64,000 bases of DNA, from contig WAID01000015.1 of NCBI GenBank assembly GCA_016584495.1, positions 1,364,501 through 1,428,500 on the forward strand, written 5' to 3'. The DNA is from Celoporthe dispersa. Its lineage: Eukaryota > Ascomycota > Sordariomycetes > Diaporthales > Cryphonectriaceae. Positions 11,244 through 23,674 of the stretch are shown here, one piece after another (positions within the stretch are counted from its first letter, which is position 1; each line of letters begins with the position of its first letter). A program made the position numbers and the translations under genes. Under the pieces are notes generated by a model. That model was not told the origin of the DNA. It saw nothing but the letters and a program-made list of their open reading frames with translations, and ran no database searches.

Positions 11244-11984
11244 ATGATCGAGAAGTGGGGCACCGACCACCTCCTGCTGCCAGGGCGGACGCCCGAGCAT
11301 GAGATGATGAAAACTCGCCGTAGTCTGGGCCACCACCAGCAGCAGCAGCAGCCACCGCAACTAGTTGAGAAACACGGCGGGCTGCCGCCACCGTCTCGCA
11401 GACCGACAGAGCTCGACAGCAATGCGCGGCTGCATCACTTCACACCATCTGGGGGCCGGCCTGCGAGGAGCTGCCTGAGGAGGCGAGATGCAGCTGCACA
11501 CCAGGCGGGGTCCACGACGGCCGCGAGGCACATCGAGCTCACCACGTCCAGCCCGCGGTGTCTCGTCACCGGCCTGCCCTACGAGTGCCGCCACCCACAG
11601 GACGGAAAAGCGTGGCGGCACGAGCAGGCGGTGCAGATCCAAGAGGGCAAGGTGCTGCAGGCCCTGCTGGGCGCGGAGGAGTACCAGCCGTACGTGAAGG
11701 AGGTGGACCGCTGGGCCGACAAGGGATGGGAGCCGATGGGCCTTGTGGAGGACACGCCCATGGGGGGGATGTCGCTAGAGATGGACCTAGAGGCCGCGCA
11801 GTGGCACGCACGGCAGAGGGAGTTCGACCGGAGGCTGGAGGTGAGCCATGAGCTCGCGCAGCAGAACAGGGAGAGGGTGCAGAGGGAGACCAGGAGGCTG
11901 TTTGGTGCTGATGGGATGGGGACGAGGGAGTTTGTGCATCACCGGCTCAGACACATGGATAGGAGTTCCAAATATTATACGTAA
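11244..11984 (+). CDS. Uncharacterised protein, Gln- and Arg-rich N-terminus
   Basis: A 246-residue open frame with no family that I recognise. The first ~100 residues are low complexity (HHQQQQQPPQL, PPPSRRP). The C-terminal half looks like real coding sequence: charged amphipathic helices (GLPYECRHPQDGKAWRHEQA, VKEVDRWADKGWEP, SHELAQQNRERVQRETRRLFG). A 15-codon frame starts at 11200 in better context (MSSDIPYEPTTLTGR) and its TGA at 11245 overlaps the ATG at 11244 as ATGA. Either it is a uORF, or a one-base error separates the true N-terminus from the rest, as in several other genes here. A nuclear or RNA-related role could be imagined from composition, but nothing supports it. Confidence 0.45.
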   Translation: MIEKWGTDHLLLPGRTPEHEMMKTRRSLGHHQQQQQPPQLVEKHGGLPPPSRRPTELDSNARLHHFTPSGGRPARSCLRRRDAAAHQAGSTTAARHIELTTSSPRCLVTGLPYECRHPQDGKAWRHEQAVQIQEGKVLQALLGAEEYQPYVKEVDRWADKGWEPMGLVEDTPMGGMSLEMDLEAAQWHARQREFDRRLEVSHELAQQNRERVQRETRRLFGADGMGTREFVHHRLRHMDRSSKYYT

Positions 11985-13413
11985 TAATATGGAGGAGACG
12001 GCTGTGTGGGCTGTGTGGGCGAGTTGGGCACACACGCTTCACATGAGTCTGTGCAGTTCTTGCTTCTTGTCAGTGACGACGGTCTGCTCATACAAGTAGG
12101 TGAACTGCTGCAGAGGATCCAGGTAGCCAAATAGAAGCATGCTGTTTCCTAAGTCCTTTTTTCAGTCTTGTGCTGTTGGTCTCGTTGAGGAGCCTGCCAT
12201 CACGTAAAACAAAGATGACCCAGACGAAAATCTGACAGATGCAAAAGAAAAGAAGAGAGGGAAGAAGAAAAGAAGGGGGCAGAGACGATGAGCGCTATAG
12301 AGAGATCGGATGATACAGGGTCATTAGTTTCGATGAAGTAGAACGAGTTGCGGTGCTAGGACGTTAACCAAGGCACGAAACAAGAATGCAACCTAAACGT
12401 ACAAGATCTCTCTGTGGCGAGTGATCGGCTGCATAGACGATCACAAGAAGAGACTTCTCTGGTCTAGCCGGAATGATCAGCCCACCAGGTGGCCAAAAAA
12501 AAAAATAGGAGTAAAAAGAGCGTGTTTAAGGTCCCACGTCTTCTTGTTCAGCCACCCGTCTTCGAAATGCAGAATGTCTCGCGTGAAGTCCCAAAACGGG
12601 CTGCTGGAGACGAGATTCTCGAAAGCCAAAAACAAAACCAAGGGACGAGGAGAAACGCAGACTTTGCTCGACTTGGCAGAGAAAGAGGAGGGTAGGAGGG
12701 TGGTTGAATCCTTGATCATCGGTGGTGCTTTGCTTGGCGGGTCTGGCCAGAGCAAGACCAAGTGCTTGTCGTTTGCCTGCGTCTTCGTTCCGGAGGACCG
12801 CAGCAGCAGCCCGCCGAAACGCGTCCTGGAAGAGGCAAGACCTCCCCATTTCAGGACGCGTCGCCGCAGATTACTTTTTTATTGCGACCCGTGTATGTGT
12901 TTGAGACATTGGCAATGTTTGGATTAAAAAAAAAAAAGGTTATGTTCGTCAACCCGAGCCCTCGCTGCTGGAATGCCGACGTGGCGACCACCCGCAGCCC
13001 GGGTCCTGCGCATCATGGCGTGTCAAGGCATTCCAACGCGCCCACCAAGGACCGACGACACTTTCGACTTCATCTCCCGGTAGGATTCCTCACCTACAGT
13101 CTTGTTTAAAAAGAACGGGGTCCATGTGTTCTCGACCCAGGCTGCGCAGGACTCTTTCTTGTTCTTTCAAAAACTCCCAGCAAGAAGCAGTCGCTCGTTC
13201 TCCCCCTTCTTCTGTCTTCAACTCTTCGCCGGCCTTCTTCACTCCTTTTTTTGTTTTGCTTCCTTCTCTCTTCATTTTTGTCCCCCCGTTCAAGCCAGGC
13301 CAGACGCATCGACCAGAGAGATACAATACCTCTTGTTCCCTGCGTGCCCTCTATTTCTCTTCTGCTCGTCCACTCGTTTAAACACACACACACACACACA
13401 GACACCGTTCAAT
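11985..13413. other. Intergenic, 1.4 kb
   Basis: No conserved gene recognised. It contains a poly-A tract near 12925-12937, a long CT-rich leader (about 13140-13380) and a (CA)n tract at 13382-13400, directly before the surface-protein start. Confidence 0.5.
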
Positions 13414-14534
13414 ATGGGATTCTCCGCAGCTCTAATGGCGAGTCTCCTCGCCACCACGGCGGCAGCACAGGGCGTCACCGTCATCACCCAGATCGGCACG
13501 GTGACAGCGTGTTTTCCCTACAACAACGTGCCTGGGACCCTGTCCGTCGGGCCCACGCCCTACGTCTCCAGCCCGCACGAGAAGGGCCAGCCCACCACGG
13601 TGAACGTCGAGGCGCCCTCGTGCAACTCGTGCGGCTGCCAGGGCGACGACTGCACCGCCATCAACATCTACCAGACCACGTACCAGGGCCTGGATAGCAG
13701 CACCGGCTCCTGCGACCAGGTCTACCACGTCACCGAGACGTACAAGGGCTTCAACAAGAAGCCCAAGGTGAGCACGACGGGTTGCCCCTTCGGCTTCACC
13801 ACCACCACCGCCTCATGCGACAAGTGCGCCACCCCCACTACAGCCATCGTGACGTGTCCCGTCACCACCTGCCCGTACGTCACAGGCCTCTCCACGCCGA
13901 GCCCCGCGCCCGCTGGTGTCTCGGCCTACGAGTTCTGCCCTGCCGGCGAGACCCCTGGCGAGAAGGCGGCCGCCAAGCCAACCGGTCCTGCTGCCGTCCC
14001 CGCAGCCCCCGGTATGGGCTCTGGTTCTGGCTCCAACCCAGGCTCTGGAGCAAAGGCTGGGGCTAATGCCGGTGCCGGTGCCAAGGCTGGAGGCTCTGGG
14101 GCGAATGCAGCTGCTGGTGCCAACGCAGCTGCCGGTGCAAAGGCTGGAGGTGGGAATGCTGCCGCTGGAGCTGCTGCGACGGCTGCCGCCGGCGGCTCGA
14201 ATGCTGCTGGTGGTGCGAACTCGGGTGCGAGCTCTCCTGAGAAATCTGGGGCCAACGCTCCACAGAACGGTGGTCAGAACTCTGGTTCCAACGCTGCAGC
14301 AGGTAAGTGCAGATCATCCTCTCTTCTCCCCCCCCCCCCCTTTCTCCCTCTCTTAACTCCCATCCACCATCATCAACAATCACTTGAGGCCCTCAGGGTA
14401 ACTGACACACACTGCCATCCAAAACAGCCTCGTCACCGGCCCCCGTCCCTGCATCCGCCAGCCGCTCTCTGGCCCCCTTCGTCGGCGGCATCGTCGGCTT
14501 CCTCGTTTCGTTCGTCGCTGTCTATCAGTGGTAG
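13414..14534 (+). CDS. Probable GPI-anchored Ala/Gly-rich cell-surface protein
   Basis: Two exons, 13414-14302 and 14428-14534 (intron GTAAGT..CAG), giving 331 residues. Residues 1-19 form a signal peptide (MGFSAALMASLLATTAAAQ). A cysteine-rich segment follows (CNSCGCQGDDC, GSCDQVYHVTETYKG, CPFGFTTTTASCDKC, CPVTTCPYVTG). Then comes an Ala/Gly/Ser/Asn-rich stalk of about 130 residues with GAKAG and GANAAAG repeats. The second exon adds SSPAPVPASASRS and a hydrophobic tail ending VGFLVSFVAVYQW, which is the layout of a GPI-attachment signal. An upstream in-frame extension to 13102 reads as CT-rich leader and is rejected. Likely wall- or membrane-anchored; no enzymatic domain is visible. Confidence 0.75.
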
Positions 14535-15608
14535 GAGAGCACCTAGCCAGGGTGATAATTGTTCTTTTTCTTTTTCCCCTCTGGTCGGTGGCTTGGTGCT
14601 GAAAGCCGCGAGGGGGTGGTGCTCGGGTCATTGGGGATTATCTTTCGTACACAAATTACTTGATCGCTGAATCACACTGTTCTTTTTTAACCTTACCAGA
14701 TTATAATACTCCTGTACATAGTTTGCTTGTTTGATCGTCAAGAAGAGAGATTCAAATGATATCTGATCTGAAAACACGAAAATGAATCAACATGTCCAAA
14801 ATAGTGTGAAGCCTCAGAGGCATCAGTCATCACACGAGGACAAGGTCCAGCCGCGGTCGAGTCGGGAATCCACCTCTCATTGCTACGCGCTGGACGCGTC
14901 GAACGGACCCTGGCTTGTGCCTGTCCCGTGAAAGAGGCAAGACTCTAAGGGAAGACCGATCTGACAAGGCGCAGAAACTGGCCACCGTCGTCGGCACGCG
15001 CGTTCGAGAGAGGAGTTGCGTTGTGGCCCACCTAACGCGTGCTCGTGTTTGGTTGGAATTTACCACAATCAAACTTGTAGTCGGCAGGTGCCATGGAGTA
15101 GCTGATGATGTCAGCAGTCAAGGATCACCCGTTGCCCCCCCCCGGCCCCCCACTTGAAAAGGGAAGGAAGAGAAGAGAAAGGAAAGAAAAGCGCGAATGA
15201 AACAACCAATTAACCAACTAATGCCATCCTATTCTGTCCTGTCTCTTCTTTGTGTTTTCCTTTCCTTCTCTTCTCTCTCTTCTTCTTAATGCCAGGATGA
15301 AACGAACCAGCCAAAATTGAGCAGCGGCGCCATGCCGTCTTCGATTATTATATATCTACAGCTGTAACGTACGTAGACAGGCGACAAACTAAATAGTGTA
15401 GTCAAGTGTAAACACTGTCAAGCAATACCACCCACGCACCATGCAACCCACGCCCACGCCCACGCCTACATCCACAGGGGTATTCCCGCACTCCGTCACA
15501 TATCCGGTGGGGGCTTCTCTTCCAACTCTTTGAAGCTGAGGATGCGCTCATATGCTATATGACAAAATAGATGCGGCTCTAGGCGTCCATGTTGTGAGCT
15601 CGGTCGGT
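14535..15608. other. Intergenic, 1.1 kb
   Basis: Convergent spacer between the surface protein and the formin. No gene seen; contains C-rich and purine-rich runs around 15135-15190. Confidence 0.5.
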
Positions 15609-18600
15609 TCAACCTTCGGCGGTCACCTCCTCTGCCCTTGGTGTTGGTACATCGTCCCCTTCTCCTTCCCCTTCTCCTTCCCTTTCCCCTTCCTCTTCCC
15701 CTTCCTCTTCCCGTCCTCCCGCTCCTTCGGCCTCTGGTTCTGCTTCGTTCACGACAACGCTCCCGGTCTCATCCTTCTCGGCCTCTGCGTCTGGCTGGGC
15801 CTCGTCGCCGTTTGTCTTGTCACTTCCTCTTGTCGGAGGCCGTGCGCTCGTTGTCTTGTCTCGCCTCCTCCGCCTCGCGCTCCTCTCATCCTGCGCTGTC
15901 CTGCGCCTGGCCTCTCGTCTCTTGTCGTCGCCCTCCCCGTCGCCCTCCCGCATGCCCTGCAGCAGCATGGCCGCCCGCTGCGCGACGTCGTCTTCTTCTT
16001 CCCTGGGCGATGCCAGCGACGTCGGCGAGAGCAGGTTGCCGGCTGTGCTGCCGTTGGCCGACGTGTCGTCCGTGGCATGGCTGTCAACGCTCTTGGCAGT
16101 TTGAAGCCCGGCCTCTGCCTCGGGGATCTCGTTAAGATCTGAGACCTTCTGGCCCGAGGCGACCCGGATCTGATGCTTGTTCTGGAGCCGCGCGCGTCTC
16201 CTGAGCTCTCTCTTGTCTCTTGTCTGCGGCGCGGCGGCACGCAGCTTCTCGAGCAGGCTGTCCATCGCCCCCGCGCTGCTGGGGCTGACAGGCCCGGCAT
16301 CGGCGCGGCCGTTGGCGGCCACCTTGAGGTTCGCGTTCTTCCGGCGCATCGACTCCTCGTTGATCCTGCGCTGCTTCTCGAAGGTGACGTTCTTCTCACG
16401 AGACCTCTTCCACTCGCTGATGAAGAGCGCCAGCTTGGAGAAGAAGTCCCGGCGGGCGTTCTCGTCCGTGGAATCCTCGCCGTAGAAGGCCATGATCTCG
16501 TTGTAGGACCGCGACATCTCCTCCAGGTACAGCTCCATCTGCTCGGCCTTGCGCCTGGCCTCCTTCATGGAGCGCTGCACGATCTGGGACACGCGGTCCT
16601 GTGGGTGGAACTTCTTAGGATCAGACAAGTTGCCGCTGTCGAGCGACATCTGCACGTTCCGGACGTTGTCGATGTACTTCTTGGCGTCGGTCTGCAGCTG
16701 CTCGATATTGATCTTCTGCGCCGTCATGACGCCCTGGATATCATCGGCAAACGAGTCCCATTCGGGGTACTGCTGCCGAACGATGCGCTCCACGAGATCT
16801 GCCAGCGTGGACTGGTTCTTGTCGTCCTTGACCATGCCGAGCCGGGCAAGCGAGCTGAGCTTGAAACCACGCGCCTGCTTGTTCGCGTCGTTCATGTAGT
16901 TGCCGATATCCAGGATCAGGCCGAGCACGTTCATCAGGGATACGGAATCTCTCAGAGACTCGGAGACATCGACCACCTGTCGCATCTTGTCGGTGATCTC
17001 CTCGTAGTCGGCCTCGAAGCTCCTCGTCAGTGCCAGGGCGCGCATCCTGCTCTTCCAGTAGTAGTGAAGCTCGAACGAGGTCTGCAGGTAGATCTGGTCT
17101 TGCCTCGTAAGTTCGGCCGGATCTTGCTCACGAGCAACATTCATGGCGTCGGGTCCCGTCCAGTCTTTGCTGTAGGGCGCCATCTGCTTGGAGACGTTCT
17201 CTGGGATGTTGCACATGTCGTCCTTCTGCAAGAAGTCCATTACGACGGGATTATCGAGGACATCGTTATCACAGTGGATGATCATCTGCACCACCTTGTC
17301 CACAGAGTGCTGGGAGAATTTGGCCAGGGCAATTTCTGTTGTGCGCATTAGCCGACCACACGCAAGCACGCGGGGGACACGGGTTGAAGAGCCTACCGAA
17401 TGCCTTCCGCAGATCATTAGAGATAATCTGCTTCTTGTCATCCTTTTTACCAGAGGCCGCACCAAGCTTCTTGGCTTCCTTGGCCATAAAGAGCTTCTCG
17501 ACTTCGTCCAGGATACCTCTCTTGCTGAGCTCGACATATTTCTCCTCCCTGGCTTCTGCCGTTGGGGCGTGTGCAGCCCAGTGTGTAGAGGAGGCCTCGT
17601 CGACCTTGTCCCAGTGGAGAGCCTTGAGCTTCTTCTTCGGTCTGACGACGGGCAGCCCGATACCATTCGTGCCAGGCAGTGCTGCCTGCTGTGGCAAGAA
17701 GTGTCCATGCATAGCACCGGGCATGGGCGGCGGGGGAGGGGCGCCCGGAATCCGTCCGATGGCCCCTGGTGGAGGCGGCGGAGGCGGAGGCGGTGGTGGT
17801 CCGTTCGCTGTGACCGGCGACAGCAAGCCTGACCCCGGCATAGGTGGTGGTGGCGGCGGCGGCGGCGGAGGAGGAGGAGCGCCGGGAAGTTGGCCAGGCA
17901 TCGGAGGAGGAGGAGGAGGTGGTGGAGGCGGTGGCGGCGGAGGAGGTGCCGCTGCCCCAGCGCCAGTGACCTCGATCTTGGGAGTGTCCTCGCTGGGAGT
18001 GATGGGGGACTGGACCTCGAGGCTGGGATGAGATGGCCCTGTCGTAGCATCTTGGTCGTCCTCGGAGTCACTAGCATCGAACTTCTTGACCGCGCCCCTG
18101 ATCTCACCCATGAGACCGCTAGCCTGCTTGGGATCCAGGAGCGGCCTGCGAATCTCGACAACACGTGGCTTCTCGTAAACGACATCCTCATCCCCGCTGG
18201 CAGCATCCTCGATAGGTTCCCCTGAGGAGTCGCGCTTCCGGGGCACCCGGGTGTTGCGGTTGACGGTGCCGAGCATGCTGTGGGTAAAGTCCCTGGCGGT
18301 GGGAGCATCGAAGCCAGAGCCGTCCATCTCTTCCCTCAGGGCACGCAGCTCGTCGGAAGGTCCCACCTCTTCTCCCCACCGCCTGCCTTCCAGCTTGAAC
18401 TGTGTCTTCTGGCGCTCGAGCTGTTTAGCAAGGCGCTCCATCAGCCGCTCACGGTCGAGAATGCCTTGCGCGCGGGCCGGGTCTTCCTCGCCGAGGGAGC
18501 TGCTGTTATTAGCAGCCTTGGACGCCGCCACATCTTGGGCATCCCGGAGCATCAGATACAGCTCACGGGTCTCGAGCTCATTCCGCTGGGCTTCCTTGGC

Positions 18601-20939
18601 CCGGATGGTCTGGAGGTTCTCGAGCTCGGACTTCAGGTTCTCGGCCTGTCTTTTCTGGGCGTCAATAAACCTGGCCTGCTCGTCCAGCTGCCTCTGCAGC
18701 TTGGCCACGAGCCCGTCGGCACCAAGCTCCAGCTGTGCCTTGACCTCGTCCCTCTCGGCCATTGCGGCTTCTGCTATCTGCCGGGCCTCGAGGGCCTCGT
18801 CGAGGGCCTGCCGGGCCTCAGAGTCCGTATGCAGCTTGTCCAGGAGACTCTGGACCGTGAAGTTGAGGCTCTGTTTCAGGTCCATGTCCGGCAGCCGCCG
18901 GTCCATGGCGACATAGCTCAGCATAGAGTCCACAAGCTGGAACATCCTCAGCCTCTCCTCTCCGTCGTTGTCTCTGATCAGGAGCAGGTGCTGCAGCGCA
19001 GAGACGAAGTAGTCGTTCGTCTTTGTGCCTTGCAAGCGCATCTGGATAGCGTCCACGATCTGGACAGGATCGGTGAGGTCCTTAACCTCGGCCTCTATAC
19101 TGTCCTTGATGCTGCTGTTCTCCCGCTCGAGCATGTCCTCGTAGTCGATGGCCTCGTTTGTGCGGAACCGCTCGATCTGCTTGTCGATGAGGTCGTACTG
19201 GAACGACTCCATCTTGCTCAGGATGCGCTTGATACCGCAGGCCCCGAACTGGGCGCGGATGTGCATCCGGAGCTGAAGGTCCTTCTCCGGCGCGTCGATG
19301 ATCATGTTGATGAGGATGAGCGTCGCGACAGCATATTCCATCAGCAGGTTCTCCATACCCACACCACCACTCCGAACCTCCTCGCTCGCGCCGACCAAGC
19401 TACCCATCTTGCCTCGGCCGTCGACGGTCACCTCGACGAGCCGCATCCACGCGTCGAACCGGCCGTTCTCATTGTGCTGGTTCTTGACGTTGTCCATGGC
19501 CTGGATCACCTTGACATGGCCATCGCCATCGCCCCAGTGGCACAGGAACGTCAAGACCTCGCTGACCAGCTTCCGGGTGCTTAACCTCGGCGAGATGAGA
19601 GACGTCGCTAGTGCTATAATAACCTGTTGGTGTGCCAGAGCATCATCGGCGCCGAACTTGTTGTTCATGAGCGCCTTCAGACATTTCACGATATCGTACT
19701 CCCGGTCGAGGCTCTTAGCATCGCCGTGGTGCGTTTTCAGGCCGTCTGGTGCTGCCGGCCCGGCCGCTTGCTTCCGGTTCAGTTTCAAAAGAAGGGTCGT
19801 CAGGGCGACCTGGCCTTGACACTCGATAAAACGCCTCACCCACCCAATCTGCTGCGTCCGCAGGTTGACCTCCAGACTCCCCAGGCCCTTGGTATCAAGA
19901 CTGTTGTCCATGACCTTCCTAACGTACCATTCGGGACTGCCTTCCTCCGCGGCAGACGCTGCGATGTCAAAAGTCTGATAGGAGCCCGGCTTGGTCGATA
20001 TTCTCCTCTTCTGCTCGCCCTGCCACTCGGTGAGTCTGTCCTGGTAGATCAGGGTCCATTTCTTCGCGGAGGGTAGGCCAGCATCTGGCGCTGGGCCTGC
20101 TCTGGGAGGTTGTGCCAGCCGCGCTTCTGCATCAGCTGGAGGAACATCTGGTCGATCAGCTTGTCGTCGGGCTTCGGGAAGTTGAAAGCATCGTTGGGAC
20201 TGGTCGGCGAGAGGCCTCCTGGAAACTTGGTCAGGCGCTGGGAATCCCGATTGGAAAGGTGAGATGAGTAGCTGCTCTGGGAAGAGGCGCTGGGCAGTGC
20301 TGGTCTGGATGAGCGACTGGATGTGTTGGAAAGGTCATAGGATCCTCCATTACCTGAGAGCACGCTAGATTGGTCTGCTGAGCTTCTTCCTATCGACGGC
20401 GCATACGCATTATACTTTGAAGTATGAGACTCGGTGTACCCGCTGTCCCTGGCGGGGCCCCACTGCTGAAGCTGTGTCGAGCGGCCGGTCGTAGCCATTG
20501 TCATGTTCGACAGGTGCCTCCCGGGCGGTGGCCGGGGCCCGGAGAGGTGCTGGCCATAGCCTTGTAAGGAGGCGGGGTCAAAAGTAGGATATTGGTGAAA
20601 GTCCGCCGTGGCCTTGTTCAGCTGGTGCGGGAGGGGTTCCCTCCTGACCGGCACCTGGTCCCCCTTGGGCAGGTAATCGATGGGTACTGGGGAGCGCCGG
20701 CCGTTCGAGGTACTATCATAAGGTATGGTCGAAAAGACACCGGCCACCTCGTTGATGCCCACCCCTTCGGGCGACAGCGGCTGGTCCAGGGAGATGACAG
20801 ACGAGTCGCGGTTGTGACGAGAGGAGCGGGAAATGATACTGGCAGCATCCTGCTGCTGCTGGCCCGGGCCCAGATGCCTGCCCTCATCGCTCGTGTGCCT
20901 CTTGTCCTTGTGCTTGCCTCTAGAGAAAAGGGAGGCCAT
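15609..20939 (-). CDS. bni1: Formin (Bni1/SepA), actin nucleator; one apparent frameshift
   Basis: Actin-nucleating and elongating formin for polarised tip growth and septation. Order of domains: Ser-rich N-terminus (start MASLFSRGKHKDKR); GTPase-binding/FH3 region from LTEWQGEQKRR and SPEWYVRKVMDN through FGACGIKRILSKMESFQYDL; coiled coil (AKLQRQLDEQARFIDAQKRQ); FH1 with three long proline tracts; FH2 from KKLKALHWDKVDE through LILDIGNYMN and GFKLSSLARL; then a DAD-like basic tail (ELRRRARLQNKHQIRVASG) and an acidic low-complexity end. Intron 17336-17396 (61 nt) joins LRKAF to EIALAKFSQHS in FH2. A one-base break near 20067-20073 separates QMLAYPP from AKKWTLIYQDRLTEW; no intron fits, so a missing base is likely. 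About 1,755 residues, normal for this family. The ATG at 20939 is preferred over one 17 codons upstream, which adds only Arg-rich residues. Confidence 0.9.
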
Positions 20940-23052
20940 GTTGCGGCTGGGCGGACGGCGACGACGAACGACCGCCCTCGTGCCAGTCACCTACGTCGTG
21001 TGCCTATGATGTCGATAAATATGCGGGGTGGGAAATCTGACCCGGAGGGGATCGGTTGGCCGCGCGTGTAGGAATTCGAGGAGGGATGGGGGGGGCGAGG
21101 GGGGTTTTCCCAGAGGAGGCTCGGCTTCGAAGGCGCGAGGTCAGCGTTTTCCGCAGGGGCGGTTGGGGTCGTCGTCAGGTGTCGAAGGTGTCCTGGGTCT
21201 CAAGGCCGATGGCATCGTAGCCCTACAATCCGCGGTCGGGTTGCAGGTGGTGATTGACGGCGGCGAGGGTGGACCTGGATCAGTGGGTGAGTGCGCGCAG
21301 CGAGGTCTGCGAGCGCATGACCCAGACGTCGTCTAGCATGTGGCAGCTGTCCGATACCGACGCTGCCCAGAGAGAACCAGCAACCCCTTGGCCCTTCCTT
21401 GTCGTGGTGGAATGTCTTGTTGTGCTGAGGGGACCTGGCACCGCGGAGCCAGATGGGGGATGGTGGTGGAGGTAGTTGGTAGATCGCATCGAAAGTTTGA
21501 GGTGAGGTCTAGGATTGCGGCAACGGACATGGGAATATGGAGAGAGAGGATGCAGGGGGTGGGTTCAACCTTCAAGGAAGCGAGGCGTCAATAGCGTAGC
21601 GACGAGACGGGCGTGAGTGGAGAGAGGGCTGATGGTTGTCAGGCAGGGAGGGTGCGGGTGGCCCGTGTTGCAGCCCGACCTCTCACGCCTCTGAAGAGCC
21701 CTGCAGGCCTGCAAGCCCTACTGCTAGCCGTGCTAATCAGCCAACCAAGGGTCCCCCAACACCCAACCGGACAGCAGCTCAGGGGCATGTCTGCAAGATG
21801 CTCGTCCTGGCCAAGTCCGCTAGCCCCAGGGACACAACCATCTTCCCGCTTGGGGAATAGGGCCTGCTTCCTCCTCGTGTGCCTGCACATGGCTGGCTGT
21901 CGGCTCAGGGGGGAAAAGGGACTGAGGTCCAGGGCTAATTTTCTCTCTATCATTTGACCTATCACCCGTGATTGATCATTCATAAGTACCTTGCTATGGT
22001 CCCAGCCTGCAGGCCTATATGATGGAAATTTTACCCATCGGCTGCCTGGACGGTTCTCTTCGTGCCCTCGAGCCATGCGACGCATACGCTTCGAGTCATG
22101 AAAGAAGGGGGGTCCCACGAGGCAGTACCAATAAATCGACTATGCAAGCAGCGGCCGATAATTGCGCAATGAAACGGGCGAGGTTTCAAAGGAGAACCCA
22201 TCCCCAGACGAGCCGTGGTTTCTTGCTACGGAAAACATCAGATAAAAAGTGCTAATGGTATCTCTCTTGTGCTGTCTGGCTCTTTCACCAGACGAGGAGG
22301 ATCGAGAGATTTCCCCGCGCACTGACCGATCTGAGCTGCCATGTCCTCATTGGCGTCGCGCCAACCTGGTCAGGCTTATACCTTATCAGACGAGCACCTT
22401 GGAGCGCCCTCCCTCTTGTTCCTTTTTTTTTCTTCTTGTTTCTCTCCCTCTCTCTCTCTCTCTCTTTCTCGTTCGTATTTTCGTTTATTTTATACTTTCT
22501 TCTCTCTCCGATGAGCTTGCCCTAATAAACCTTTGCATGGGCCCACCCATCCCGCGTGTGCAGGGTCCTCGGGACGTAGCCAAGACCATAGACCAGCAGT
22601 GCCGGCCATAGTGCAATAGACTCCATTCATGAACCCTAACCCCCTTACTCTGATCTCGAGCCCCAGGTTGGAGGTTCGGATCTTAGTGTGTGTACCTCCG
22701 CCGCGAATCGTGCTGACGACAACCGCCCCGTCTGTCCTCTTTCCACTCTTGCGAACCCTCCTCGCTCTGGTCTCGAGGTCTTCGTAGGCAGGATAAGAGG
22801 AGCGTCCGCCACACACACGCGCGCGCACGCATCTTCTATTCTTGTCATGCATGTGTGTGACACGGGCTGAACGAGAGGGCACAGGTCATACCTGACTGCT
22901 GCCACTCTGGAACCGAATCCTCCTTATCCCCCCTCCTCAGACCTCGATCCGGAGCCGTCAACCCGAGCACCTCCGCCAGACATCGCCTCGCGGGACCACT
23001 CCTCTGCTAGCATATCCGCATCTCTGCAGAACAGTACACTCTTCCTCTCAAG
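20940..23052. other. Divergent upstream region, 2.1 kb
   Basis: Region between the formin start and the next plus-strand gene. No conserved coding sequence recognised. It contains a (CT)n run near 22445-22470 and probably long leaders for both genes. Confidence 0.5.
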
Positions 23053-23674
23053 ATGGGCTCAACAGTGTCTACAGCAAAGGCAAGACAAGACAAAAAAGCC
23101 GCTCCCTCTTCTCACTACAACCCTCAAGCATGCTGACTGCCGTTCTCGGCCTCGCTAGACCCTCATCGTCCCCGGAATAATAGCCCTCCTCGTCTTCCTC
23201 CTCGCGACCTATATCCTACTACCCCTCTGGCAACGCTACCGTTCCAGCCGGTACGGCGCGTACCTCCCGCTCGAGTCCATCTCCTCCGGGACGCTATCGC
23301 TGCGGTACCGGGTACAGAACGCCATCGCCCGCTGGATCGTGCCCTCGACCTGGCGCGAGCGGATACAGGACCGGCTGGTGGTGGCCGTCGGCCCGGGCTC
23401 GGACACTGGGTATGACTCTGACGAGGGCGAAGAGCTGGACGAGGTGCCCGAGGACGAAGACATGCGCGCGCGGCTAGAGAGGGAGGCGAGGCGGAGCAGG
23501 AGTAGCGGCCGGCCGGATCTGGAGAGGAGGCTGAGCCGAGAGTAAGTCTCTACTGAACCAGTCGATAGGGTCTCGTGTGTGTCACGGCTGCTAACGATCC
23601 TCCTACACAGCTTAGAAGAGGGCTTCAGGGACGACAGCGATGACGAGACGGAATCAACCGTCCAGACAAGGTAG
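23053..23674 (+). CDS. Small single-pass membrane protein, GC-AG first intron
   Basis: Three exons: 23053-23079, 23159-23541 and 23611-23674, giving 157 residues. Exon 1 codes only MGSTVSTAK and ends at a GC donor (AAG|GCAAGA), with branch point GCTGAC and acceptor TAG at 23158. Exon 2 opens with a membrane helix (LIVPGIIALLVFLLATYILL), then a basic juxtamembrane segment (WQRYRSSRYGAYLPLESI) and a long acidic/basic tail (DSDEGEELDEVPEDEDM, ARLEREARRSRSSGR). The last exon reads LEEGFRDDSDDETESTVQTR. Phase is kept across both introns, which supports the model. I do not recognise a named family. Topology suggests a short luminal or outer N-terminus and a cytosolic charged tail. Confidence 0.7.

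Noticed and set aside
13102..13413. N-terminal extension of the surface protein
   Set aside because: Phe/Ser/Leu-rich translation of a CT-rich leader; the signal peptide starts at 13414.
16173..19584. Long plus-strand open frames across the formin
   Set aside because: They are antisense to the conserved FH2 and GBD regions and show low-complexity Leu/Arg/Val composition.
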